A stretch of 64,000 bases of DNA from Holothuria scabra (Eukaryota; Echinodermata; Holothuroidea; Aspidochirotida; Holothuriidae), in assembly GCA_037179385.1 (NCBI GenBank), contig CM074185.1, forward strand, positions 52,951,000 to 53,014,999, in the 5' to 3' direction. The notes under the pieces were generated by a model. It worked only from the letters and a program-made list of their open reading frames with translations, did no database searches and was not told where the DNA came from. The first letter of the stretch is position 1; every line of letters starts with the position of its first letter. Below are positions 11,801 to 23,613 of this stretch, piece after piece. A program made the position numbers and the translations under genes.

Positions 11801-13714
11801 TGAATTGACTTCGAAAGTCCGAGAAATATTTACATCGAAGATTCTGTAGAAGTTCAACGGGGATGCTTCCCACCCCCTAGAGATTCATAAATGTGAAAGC
11901 GTTAAGCTAGTGTCAGTCGCAGACTGAAGGGTGCCAAGACAAGGATAATGTATGTTTGGTTACCACTACAAGTTTGTGTCGCCATGCTGGTCTCTTTGGT
12001 ATAAAACTGTCGGTGGTGGTCAGTAACTTTTGATAGGTTTTGAGGACGGTTGTCCATAGGGAGGAAATTCACTGGTTTCGATTGTTTTCCTGCAATTAAT
12101 ATTACTCGTTTGGTGTAAATCTTGACCCCTCTACTATACGCTATAGAGAAGTACAGAGGGGTACCTCCTTGGAATTGAAAGGCTGACTCACATGTCTTGC
12201 TTAGTAAGACACACGTCATGACGGACATGCGTACATCAGGCTAGGGGCTTCGTTTGCTCATATGCCCATACACCAGCAACAGTGTGGCAGTTCTCTGTTA
12301 CTATGGTTCTCGTTCTATTGATGGACTCAGGAGTTAGAGAGAATTATGGCTATGGATAAACTTCAGCAACGCATTCGTAGTAACATCTGGCCGTGAAGCT
12401 TACTTGACTACTTCATATAGAAAGGTTTAGTAAAGTAACTCTTGGACTGGAACTAGAATTTTTTAAACATTTACGACCAATCACTGAATCACTCTGGAAA
12501 AAAAACTAATTCAGTGAACCTTAAACTTTTCAATGCTTGGTCACTTTTTTTAAAAGCAGTCAATTGGACTGTTCAGTTTATTTTTAACTTTCTGAAAGCT
12601 TCTAAAAATCTTCTACAGAATACTTATCAGTTTGGTTACTTGTTTTTCAGTTTGACAATTAATTTTGACGGAAATTTGACCTCAGTTATTTGGTGTTCGG
12701 TTTTTACCTTGCATGAAAACATTTCCAGGATTTCACGGTTTACAAAGGGTTTAATTTGTAACACATATGAACTCATTTGTGTCACTGGATAAAGATACAT
12801 ATATTTTATCACACTTCCCAACTTTTCACCAAATCAGGAAGGTTATAGTGAAGGTTAAAGCGAGTGTCAACCTAGTTTAGTGTAATGTATACCGGTGTCA
12901 ACGCCAGAAGTACGTACACCAGTGCTACTTTAAAATTTGAAAGTTAACGTCACATGAATTGGTCATTGGTGCTAATTTCTCCTGTCTTGATATTTTGCTA
13001 CTAAAAATGCTCATTCGACTTACTGCTCTTGTTGAAGTTTGCAGAGTCGTTTTTAAAGTTGGACTATTCCTTTGACAAGTTTTTCTTTGAAAGTTGTGCA
13101 TAACTTTATAACTTTATAACTTTTCTCAATATTTGAAGTTACTACCCAACTTCACAGACATTAAAATGCACTGCACACATGGCTTGTGGTTTTGAAAGGA
13201 AAGTTTCACAATTAATGCATCGAATACTTTTCGGACTACTACCAGCCATTCATACCGGTCGTGAAAGACAAAATGTGTCTTATACTGTCACTTTGCACAC
13301 ATATGCCGAGAAGAATGTTGCCAGTGTCTGTTATGTTGATTTGCTGAAACTTTTGTGAAACTGTTTTCTTGCACCATAAAAAGTATCCAAGTAAAATAAA
13401 ATACTTCAGAAGGAGTATTAAGCAGGCCGTAATGTTTTTCCATTAAAAATATTGGACAAATAGACAACTTTATAAATTCAAAGGGACAAATTCTTGAAAT
13501 TTTGCAAGCATTCTTTTGAAAAATGTAGTTAAATCAAGTCGGTTTTTCCAACTCCGAGAGGAATATTTGTTATTTCAAAGAAAGAAATCGGACCCTATAC
13601 TTGAAGAAATATTCATTTGAAGTGGATGTCTCCAACTACATAGTTTTAACACATACGGTAATAGCAGGGATAACTTCAAAGAACTCACTTATTCAATGAT
13701 TCAAACTTTAGAGA
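8880..13714. other. Upstream region of the homeobox gene, no other gene recognised
   Basis: AT-rich intergenic DNA with only short chance frames. It contains the 14-bp minisatellite at 10070 and C/G runs near 10939 and 11140. I could not identify a convincing TATA box or transcription start; the promoter of the homeobox gene presumably lies in the 3' part of this stretch. Confidence 0.45.
10070..10142. repeat. 14-bp minisatellite, five units
   Basis: The unit CCCTGGTGTAGGGG is repeated five times with one substitution (CCG for CCC in the fourth unit), ending in a further CCC. Confidence 0.95.
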
Positions 13715-13979
13715 ATGGAGAATAGTATGCAATCAGCATGCCCTACTCAATCAGAATATTCACAGTCGTTGTTGAACCAACCGTCCTACCATCCGGAAGC
13801 TTCTCCGACAATGGCCGAAGCCTTTTCGCCCTCTCTCGTACACCGTGGATTTTCTCTCTCCCGACTCGAGGATTTAGAGGTCGATTCTGATCCATTTGGA
13901 GAGTTTCCCCAAACTTCTACCCCTGAGAGGTCTTCATGTGCGGTGAACGCAACCTCTTCCCGACACCAAACACATTGCG
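13715..13979 (+). CDS. prrx-like: Prrx-type homeobox protein, exon 1
   Basis: First coding exon of a paired-class homeobox transcription factor, expected to bind DNA in the nucleus. An in-frame TAG at 13709-13711 precedes the ATG, so this is the first possible start of the frame. It encodes residues 1-88. HRGFSLSRLEDLEVD at about 43-57 resembles the short PRX motif near the N-terminus of vertebrate Prrx proteins, where an FSVSHLLDLEE-type segment stands. The exon ends in phase 1 at a strong donor, G|GTAAGT. It joins exon 2 across an 11.9-kb intron. Assignment to Prrx rests on this motif, the homeodomain and the tail together; an untranslated 5' exon cannot be excluded. Confidence 0.85.
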
Positions 13980-15543
13980 GTAAGTTTTAGATTGTGTTGT
14001 CAGTAACATCTTTTTTATTTCTATCACAGAAAAGTGAAATCGAACATCCAAGCAATTGTAATAGTCATTGCTAGTAATAAGTAATATTCAGTATAAGCAA
14101 ATTCCACAAATTTTATGTTAATTATGACTATAATAATATAATTACACAAAACTTTTTCTTTGAAACCATAAAACAAAACTTTTTAATTCATTTTTTATTT
14201 TTTTCAATCTATAATTTATCTCAACTTTTGCTCATTGTGCATTTATATAATTTAAATTATAAGGGTTTCCATTCTAGGTTCATCAAAAGTTCAGTTTGTA
14301 TTACTATTTTTTTTTTTTTTTTAATTTTTGATTCATGATTTAATATTTTTTAGTTTCCAATTTCCCCACAAAAATATGAGTATTATGAAATTTCTCTAGT
14401 TTAAATTCAATCCGGCTCTCTGGTTGTGTATTGTAGACCTACGTTGATTTATGACGCTCAAGTAATTGTATATTCAAAACAGAACTTCCCGAGGTTAATT
14501 CATGCGCATCTTACCAAAAATTTTACTAGTAAAATATAGTAAACGTCTTTTAGAAAATCAGCAAACGGTTTAGTAATTTATGTTATTTGAAATCGATGTT
14601 GAACTTGAAATAAAAATGATCTTAATTTTTTCCGTCTGGTGTGTGTTTGTGGAACTATTCCATGTCATTGGATAATTACTAAAAGTTGAAGAATTTTGAT
14701 TTGTTCTATGAAAAGGCAATGGTGGCCTTAACTCATTTCTTACTATCCCGCAACAAAGTAAAGTACAGTTGTTGAATGATACTATAATTTCTAAAATCGA
14801 ACCGAAGTTATAGTGAACAACTTAAGCAAGTTAGACATTGTAGTTTTGTAAGCTAGAAAGACATCGGTAGCTGTAATAAAGAGTGTAGGCAAGAACGGTC
14901 GTCAATGAAGCATAAATTTCCAGTGGTGGTGGGTTTAGGTGCCCTAAAGTACCAAAACTGAATGTCAATGCCCCCTTTTAGTTTTTTTAACAGTCTGGTT
15001 TCATGTGCGGGCCATTTTCGCACCCTTCTGACCAAAACTCATAATTCTTCCACTGAGCATAAGGGGTAAACTTCACCCCTCTTAAATAAAACGAGCAATT
15101 AATGATTAGTATCCATTGAACATGAAAGAGTGAACGGCGTAGCTTTATATGAACGACAGTAAGTGGCAGTAACTGTACTAACTATGGTCGCAATGGAATT
15201 GGATATGTTATATTTAGCATACTGTTCTGGGTCAGACTAGTGGGGCAAATCGTTATAATTCACAGGCTTTGCAAATTGTCCTTCTCAAACTTATCCCACT
15301 CTGTCAAAAGTAATTAGACGGTTAAGAATACTCCATAACTACCATATTTTGATATCAAATGTTAAATTCAGTAATCACAATATCTTTTGGTTTTTGGGAA
15401 TTTACAAACATACAGGGGGTTCAGCACCCGTACAACGCTTCTAACTTGAAATAATCAAAATGCATCTTTTGGTAAATAGGGAATACACAAGGACATAGTG
15501 GATTTAGTGCTTTGAATGTTTCTAAAATCTCCTCTAGGTTCTA

Positions 15544-15603
15544 CCGTCACTGAGTGACACGGTCACGGGGAATGGCCGTCACTGAGTGACACGGCCACAG
15601 GGA
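15544..15603. repeat. Paired palindromic motif in intron 1
   Basis: Two 28-base copies with start points 32 bases apart, each holding GTCACTGAGTGAC, a perfect 13-base palindrome, inside a CCGT...ACGG frame. They differ at two positions. They could be a duplicated protein-binding site or remains of an element end. Confidence 0.85.
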
Positions 15604-17929
15604 CTGTAGAGAATGTTCACTAAGTTAGTGATTCAAGAAATGAAAACGTCAGTTGGTTGTCGTTCCTTGATTTTCAGCGAAAGTCTGGCTAGTGAATAAC
15701 GAATATGTTCTTTACTCGTGTTTGCTGAAATAATTATTTTTTCTCTATCTGTAAGCTGTGTCAAAAATTTTATTCTTCTACCCAGTAAGAAATTCAGTGA
15801 CATATTATTAGTTGGCATAATACGTCCAATAAAGCAAAACCGACCATCCCCTGCCTTGCTGTTATCAAGGAAACTCCCGCAGTCATCACAGCCCGTTTTC
15901 TATAGTGTACCATGTCAACTAGCTAGTTGCAGCGTAACATTTTCGCTTCTACTATACCATAAGTTGGCGAGTTTTTCTTTGTAAGGATATTTTTATGGGT
16001 AATATTTACAACCGATAAGCCTTGATATTGAAAAAAGTTCCATCTCATTCATTGGTCAGATACACAAAATATTTGCTGAAACTGAAAACTGAAATGATTT
16101 CAAATCAATTTTATAGTGTCACATGATGCAACTGTCAAAGGCAACGTGAAATCTCATTTGTGCCAACAGACTCTGCTTGACCACCATACTCATTTGGATC
16201 CTGTCCCATTTCCGTGGTTCCTTCTGGCTTTAATATGTTTTGTGATTTTGAATTCTTATTCCATTTTTTCCTTCCTTTCAAGATCGCTGTATGGCGATAA
16301 ACATACTGTTTTTTCTCCTTCTTATAACGTTATATTTTATTACTGCATGACATCTTGTTTCACAATAGGCATGCATGTAAATGGATTTAATGTACGAAAT
16401 GAACATAGCTGAACTGTTACACAACATTGTGTCGTTCCTAACAGAAAGTCTCTTCCATAGCAATGTCATGTTTGGAAGTCACCGTGATTAGCCTAATTAC
16501 AATCTCTTTTTGTATATACGGTTTCGTTTTTTTGTGAAAGGGCAATAAAACTTAACGATCTGCTGCAGGGATTCACATGTCTTTCTTTGCCTTGTTACTG
16601 TAATTTTACAGGCGATTCTAACAGTGTACCTATACCTCTTTTCCTAGTGTATTTTACTGATATTGAACAATCGTTTACTGGATAAAAACAATATATGGTC
16701 GAAGTGACCAATTACTGGGTCTTTTCTTTTTTCTTTAAAAGATGAATTGCATAAAACTGACTGAACAAGTAGGACAAAACTTTCCTTTCATAGTTAAATT
16801 AATATTTCGTGGGTGAATTGCAGCTTAGGCTTCATTTTGATGGTTATATGTGAAAAAGCTATCTAACTTTCGTAAGGCTACAATCTCCTTGATCGCAGAT
16901 ATCAATTTTCCTGCTGTTATTCAACCTAGAAGCTACAAAATTTTTCCATTTTTATATTTGCTAAGAGTAGTTCGTTAAGAAAAAGGAATATAATACAGGA
17001 ACCATTTCAAACCACACTGGATATATTATTATCTGACAATTTCTGCCACTAAATAAAATATGAATTGCTTGTACCGCACGACCAAGACCCTTTGTTAGAT
17101 CACGGAGCTGAAATGAGTCTTAAGGCTCATTCCTGCACCATACACTAAACTTGGACCAGGAGGCAGGAAGACACTACCAGCTTCCTACTTAGACGGTACG
17201 TAAGGCTTTTAATGACATTTACATTCACAGCCTGGTAGTCGCGCGACTTTAACCTTCCATAAAAAGGAGTGTCGGGTAAACAGAATGAAGAATGGAAAAT
17301 TAAAATTGTGATTCTCTTGTAAATGCAATGGCCTGGAACACTTCACCTTTTAAAGTTCCCATGGGAAGGGTTGAACTTTATGCTTACCCTATCAATTAAA
17401 TGGGCTTGAGTTGTTCGAGTTACCGAGTGACTGTGAACAGTCCCCTGTCATAAAATGATTCAAAAGTTGTCATAAAATCCAACCAGGGAATAAAAACCTA
17501 TATTGGTGAATATATGTTCATGATGAAGTCAAGAAAACAAAAGGTATGGATGCTACAGATCTCTTGACTAAGCTAGAAGTTTTTTTTTTTTTTTTTTTTT
17601 TTGCGTCACAAGCTACAGCCAGAAGCGGTTAGTCCAATGTTGAAGGTATCAGGCTAGTACCCAAGAATGTCGTATTTGGGGAGATGAACAAACCGTTGGA
17701 GTTTCACCGGTCTGGAAGAGGGAGAACAGGGGAGGGGCTCTAAGGATAAGAGTATGAGAGGAGGGTGTCCTCTGGAGAATTTTGCGTTTTTCTCAAGTAC
17801 TCCAGATGCCAAATGGTGTGATTTCCCTTTTCTCCATTTTCTTCCTACATTTTTATTCCAAAACGCTGGTCTTGTAAAGATTTTTGGTTCCTTGTGTAAC
17901 AAAGGAACCTATGCAGTCACCTTGGCGTA

Positions 17930-17933
<4 letters not shown>

Positions 17934-17968
<35 letters not shown>
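17934..17968. repeat. (GT)n microsatellite
   Basis: About 17 GT units in intron 1. A T-run of 23 lies at 17580-17602. Confidence 0.95.
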
Positions 17969-17973
<5 letters not shown>

Positions 17974-18090
17974 ACGGATTGGAATGCGAGGTATGTGGTG
18001 CGATAACTCAATAACCGAGTGATCAATTTTTTTCAAACTTGGTATGTATGTAGATGTTGTGGAGTAGATGTGCCCTGTCGTTTTTGGTGG

Positions 18091-18400
18091 AGGTCAAAGG
18101 TCACTGGTGATCACCAGAGGCCAAAAACTGAATTTCTGTTAGTAGCTGTAACTCAGCATCCGTTGTTCAAGCAGTGGCATCATTTTAGGATAAGTTAGAT
18201 TGGTAGGAGGTGAAAATGTTGGTACATTAACCAAAATAATTGGAAAGGGTCAAAAGGTCAAAAAGTAATGTTTTATTGATATCTTGCCACTGAAACATTT
18301 TAGAGGGGTGGTGTAATGGAGATTTGTGTTCGTCTAAGTGAAATGCACGTGATGACCCCCCTTGACCTCACTTGACCTCATTTGACCTTTTGACCTTTGT
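18091..18400. promoter_or_regulatory. Cluster of nuclear-receptor-like half-sites
   Basis: AGGTCAAAGGTCA at 18091-18103 is a textbook DR1 (direct repeat of AGGTCA spaced by one). A DR2-like GGGTCAAAAGGTCA follows near 18248, and 18362-18398 has four TGACCT half-sites at spacings 4, 4 and 2. Such sites bind RXR/HNF4/PPAR-type receptors in animals. The surrounding sequence looks like an old dispersed repeat, so function is only a possibility. Confidence 0.4.
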
Positions 18401-19587
18401 GACTTTTGTGTGACTTTTTTGTGACGTCAAGATTTGTCTTGATCAGACGAACCAAAAAGGCTATTACACTACCCTCCTACAATGTTTGTTACTTGAGTTA
18501 CTGACATTTAAATGACAGGCTAGTGTGTACATGTAGGTCATATGTAGGCCTATTGCAGTGCCAGGTATGCGGTGCAATTACTCAATAACCAAGTAACATA
18601 GTGGAAATAATGGAAAGTTGTGTTCGTCTAAGTAAAGTGCACGTGAAGACTCTTTGGATCTTTGTTCAATTGGTTTAAAAGTCCAGCTGAAGTTTAATGC
18701 CTTTAGACAAATGCAATGTATAAAAGAAAAGAAGAATTATAACCCCCTCTCAGTCTAAAAGCAGTTTACTTAACAATCAGGACAGTAATGCAATTATTAT
18801 TAAAAACAACCTTTTCCTCACATACAGTATTGAATAAAGTTATTCACAGTGCAAGCTAAGATTCCAATTTCAATAGTAAAATATGAAAGCAGTTTCTCTT
18901 CTTTACCTCTGCTTTTACCCTAGGGACTACAATGCTGTTTCTAACACCCTCTTTAGGTTAAAAGGTCAAGTTGAAAGTCATTTATTAGATTCTACAGAGC
19001 TATGCTTGTTTCTTGGTCTTCTAGCCAAATTGTGAAGAAGAAATTGGTGGTAATAAATCACTATCGGGCTGCCTTTAGTAGCAGAATTGTGGGCTTTTCC
19101 TTATTTTTGCTTTTCAGGCAAACACATTGGGTAGTTTAAAGGACAACCATGACATAATTTCTAGTCATCCATCATAAATTTTGGTGATCAGGAATGACCA
19201 GATGACTGTTAAATTTCTTTGGTGCAGAAGAGACTGTGTTTAGTTAAAGTCAGTTTTGATCTACTTTGACTGTATTTGACCTTTGTGACTTCTTTTTAAG
19301 GTCTGGATTTGAATTGTTGAGATTGACCAAAAAGGCAATTAACTAACCTCCTATACTACCCCAGACTCAAGTAAATGACATTTTAGTGAAAGGTGATGAA
19401 TGTATTTGTCGCATGGAAGTGGGCAGTGTGCAGTGTGATAATTTGAAAAGTTAAGTGTTCCATTTCTCTCAAATGGCAAGTGCTTGTATGATTTTGAAAT
19501 TTAATGTGCCCCTATGTTTTTGGGTGATGGCCAAAAGTCATTGGGGTTAAAGGTGCAAATTATGCCTTACCTTGGGACTACCTTAAT

Positions 19588-21556
19588 CAGTGGCGTAGCT
19601 ACTGGGGGGGGGGGCAGGGGGGGGCAAGTTGCCCCCCCTGGAAAAATTTTTGGGGAAATTTGATGAAAATGGGGAAATTTGATGAATCTTCTTATTATTA
19701 CAAGAATTTCTCAAAATTTTTGTTAGAATAAGAAATTGTGAGACATTTCTCATACATAATTCGTATTTTCATGCAACATATTAACTCAGATTTCGTAAGT
19801 GTCGCATGAACCGGCCCAATTTGCGTTCCACAGAAAAGTCCTCTCCGCGTAGCAGATTGAATGTTCTCTTGTGCTTGTATACGCACGGGGTTATGATCAG
19901 TGCATTTCAGTGCACAGGGAGCTGTTATTCAGGTGATACTTTGGGAATTCAGTAAAAGGATGTGAAAACTGACAAGTCACTACCGTAGACCCCGAGGTTG
20001 TTATGTTCTTCTACAAGCTAGCAGTAGCTGTAAGATTTTACTCTGTGTACATAACGATGGATGGGGCTGAAACATTCCATGGCCAACGATAAACTAGAAA
20101 TTAGAATTAGCGGGATCCGTTGGTACACTTAGATTTTGTTACTTAGCCTAATCCTTGGAGGCTTACAAGCTAGTTCGGGAAAATAACTTTCTGCTGACTT
20201 TGAGTGTAACAATAAATGGTCAATGAGTACCTTGTAGCCTACTACACTTAACAGACTGCTTTTCTAACAGGATATCCTGTGATCGAGCCACTATTAGGCC
20301 TCCTTAGTGGGTTGCGAAGGGGAGACCATTGGGCCATCCCCCCCCCCTCACAGATGCCATTTTTTCTTTGTTCTTAAAAATACGTAGTCTAACTTTATTA
20401 ACACAGACTTCACTTCAAACGTTAGCATATGTGGCACCAGATTGCTTATAAGGACACCCAATTTTCAGAAATTTTCAAAGGGGGAGGATTGTCCCTGCAA
20501 GGTCTTTCAGTGATGCCAACTTTTTTTTAATTCCTACAAATAGACCTAGGCAACTTCTGTCAAATTCCAATTTTTACTTAAAAAGGTAGACTCTGTTTCC
20601 CACTGGTGGCATCGATAATAAAGACTACATGCTTAGATTCTCTTTACAAGCATAAGTACGCTATTTTGACCATCTGAGGGTCTGATTTTTCGAAATTTTC
20701 TTTACGCTCCCCGCCAACCAATGGTGGCGCTTCGCTCGATCTTTTGGGCAAAATTACATTTTTGGGGTAAAATTAGCTCTTAACTCTCTGATCACTTTGC
20801 AGTTTGCGAACATGTATTGAAGTGAGCATTTTATTTCAAACGACAAAAGAAGAAAGCGACTGGCTAGATTCTTTGTATTAGCCTGGAAAATCCTATTTCC
20901 GGCCATCTAAGGGTTCTGATTTTTCCAAATTTTCTCTACGCTCCGCGCCAACTAATGGTGGCGCTCCGCTTAGATAATCTTTATGACAAAAAAACATTTT
21001 GTGGCCAAGAAAAAGCACAAATACCGATCAATGCTCTCTTATTTTGACTAATAAAAGTGTGCAAATTTAATGACAAGTTTTTCTTCGCAAGGTAGCATAA
21101 ATGGCATAAGGAAATGCATGTCAAGACACAAAAGTTTCAGTTTTATCCTCATGAACCACCACGATTCAACTTTTAACACTGTTCCTGTCAAAGTCGAAAA
21201 TCTCGCACCATTTTGCATCTAGGCTCCTTGAAAAAGTCAAAAAATTTCCGGACACCCCTCCCCTTAGACCATACTGCATGCCCCTCCCCATTCAGAGAAA
21301 TCCTGCGTAGGCCACTGCGTTAGTACATAAAAATAAACCAGATATTGTTTACCAAAATAATATACTTTGTTATTTCCGATTGCTCTGTTTTCACTTTAAG
21401 ATTAAAATGCAGGTAATATTACAAAATGACATGGTAATGTTGTTATACTTGTAAGTTTGCATGTTTTATGTGAAATACATACACATTGACCGGGAATAGT
21501 TTTGGGGAAATTTCATACCTTTGCCCCCCCTGGAAAAAATCCTAGCTACGCCACTG
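19588..21556. mobile_element. hAT-type element, copy 1 (1969 bp), intron 1
   Basis: It begins CAGTGGCGTAGCTA followed by a G-run and ends in the inverse, TAGCTACGCCACTG. It is flanked by the 8-bp direct repeat ACCTTAAT (19580-19587 and 21557-21564). CAG...CTG ends with 8-bp duplications are diagnostic of the hAT superfamily. There is no transposase-sized frame, so it is non-autonomous. The interior carries a second, nested set of similar ends (near 20307 and 21298) and two copies of a subrepeat with a GCGCCA...TGGCGC hairpin. Copy 2 at 23614 has the same layout. Confidence 0.9.
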
Positions 21557-22439
21557 ACCTTAATACAATATCATCTTTAATGCAAGGAACCATAGTGCCC
21601 TTGGGCTCTTGTTCCTACTTAAATGCAAGATCTTTTATTGAAAATCGGGGGTACGTACAGCCCCCCCCCCCCCCCTCCATGGCTGCGTGTTTGGTAGGTA
21701 TGCTCTGCAGTTGGGCTAGTATTATTCTGGTAATTGTAAAAACGGTAAATATATTTCTTCGTTTGTGTTATAAATCACTGGATATTGCAAAAATGTTTTT
21801 GTGTGCAAATTCGTTTATAAAAAGGTTGGTTAAACACCAGCTATACGGGGTCATTGAAGAGAAGGGAATAAACCATGTATCAAAAGTTGGGACAGGTTGA
21901 ATGTAATGCTTTCAACCTATAGATCATCTCACTGACAGAGGGGACAGGGGACCATATCCCCTAGAAGTAAATGATACTAATGGTTTTCAAGGACACAATT
22001 TAAACGTCCAAAATAAAACCATCAGGCTCTGGACACACTGGTGTTTCAGCTGTCTTTAAAATGAAGGCTGCAAAAACCATTGGCTACTGCCGTGCCTTGA
22101 CAAAGTTTAAGCTCCACATAAAAACAAAGGATAACCGTAGTCACATATGGCCTGTGCCTCTCTTGACAACACACAATTTTCAAATGAAGCTCATATTTAT
22201 GCTTGACTATGTGCAAATCAGAAATTACCATGTAAAGATGTCATTTATATGGAAACCGCTAGGAGTTGGCTATTTCTAGGTTTTCAATTGCCTAACATGA
22301 TCAAATACTATGCTTGAAACTAAATTAAACTTTAAACTTTCTATCGAGTTGACTGACATTTTATATATCACATGTGTTGGTATGTCGTTGAATCTCATCT
22401 AACTACCTACATGATCAAATACAACCAGAGTCTGAGTTG

Positions 22440-22740
22440 CCGTGGCGTCACTAAGGAGGGGGACAGGGGGACGTACCCCCTGGAAAATCTTGTGCCCCAA
22501 CTGAGATTTGAGATTTTCAAAAAGCGATATGTCTTCTGTATTCAGAGTGTGACTACGAAATTTTTTAAGCTTTGATTCTTCTTATGACAAGAAGAGGCAG
22601 TAATTTTTATGTTCTTCACATGAACATATCGCAAAACACCTGGGAAATGCCATCTCTGACTGTCTGAGGGGTTGCGGTTTTTTTCGAAATTCTCTGCACA
22701 CTTCTGACTACGCCAGCTGAAGGTGGCGCACAACTCATGT
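22440..22740. repeat. Old fragment of the same G-run/hairpin repeat family
   Basis: GCCGTGGCGTCACTAAGGAG with a GGGGGACGTACCCCCTGGAAAA block, followed by CTGTCTGAGGGGTTGCGG and GCCAGCTGAAGGTGGCGC. These are the landmarks, in order, of the hAT elements on either side, much diverged. Confidence 0.5.
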
Positions 22741-23613
22741 TACCATTCAAGCAAGATTAGGCCCACATCGTTCCTTTAGAGAATCAAATTTAACTGCCCA
22801 TCAGTGGACGGTTCAATAATATAGTTAATATAAACACTTGAAGTCACTTGGCATGACAGTACTTGAACTTGCACATTTTGCGTTCGAACTGGCGTTGAGA
22901 GAGATTTGTCGTCTAGTTTACTAGCAGTTGTTGGCTTCTTTGTTGCCACTGTGACCCTCTTCTCGAAAGGTAATTCACCTTCTATACTAGGGTACAAATA
23001 TGAAAGTAGTTTACAAAAGGGAAAAATAAAATACTGCAACTTCCTTCCAAAACTTGGTTTTCCTTATCATCGTTGGCATATAGGAGTATTTTATTTTGAG
23101 GGTGGGGAGATAAGGGGTGGGGATGTCAATCAGAAAAATGTCGCCCCGGCCAAAAGATTTTCTAAGCGAAGAGACTGTACCAGTAGTTGGAGCGGAGAGT
23201 CTACAAAACTGACAGATTTGGAAAATGTTCATTTTTCCCATGAAAAATAATGCAGATAGTCGGGAATGGCATTTCCCAAGCTTTCAGAATCGACTGCAGT
23301 CGCTATTTTTGAGCTTTCGTTTGCGAATAAAAAAATAAAAAATGCAAAATGTTCAGAAAATTACTTGATAAAATGCTTACATTGGCAGTTGCAGACCTTT
23401 TCCACATGAAACAATTAAGGCAGTCAGTTTTCGCTCTTCCCGAAAAATTTCATCGCTACTAGAAAAAAAAAAAACTTTGGTCAGTGGCGTTTCTCTCAAG
23501 TCCTCTGCCCTGAAGTCCACACATCTATGATTACTCTTGTCAAATTAGTAGTATGAATGATTGATAAAGAGAAATTAACAGTGTTAGTTTCAACCTTGGT
23601 GTCTTAATTGCAA

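Noticed and set aside
21502..21900. 132-codon plus-strand open frame
   Set aside because: Starts in the hAT terminus and runs through a C-run; composite by chance.
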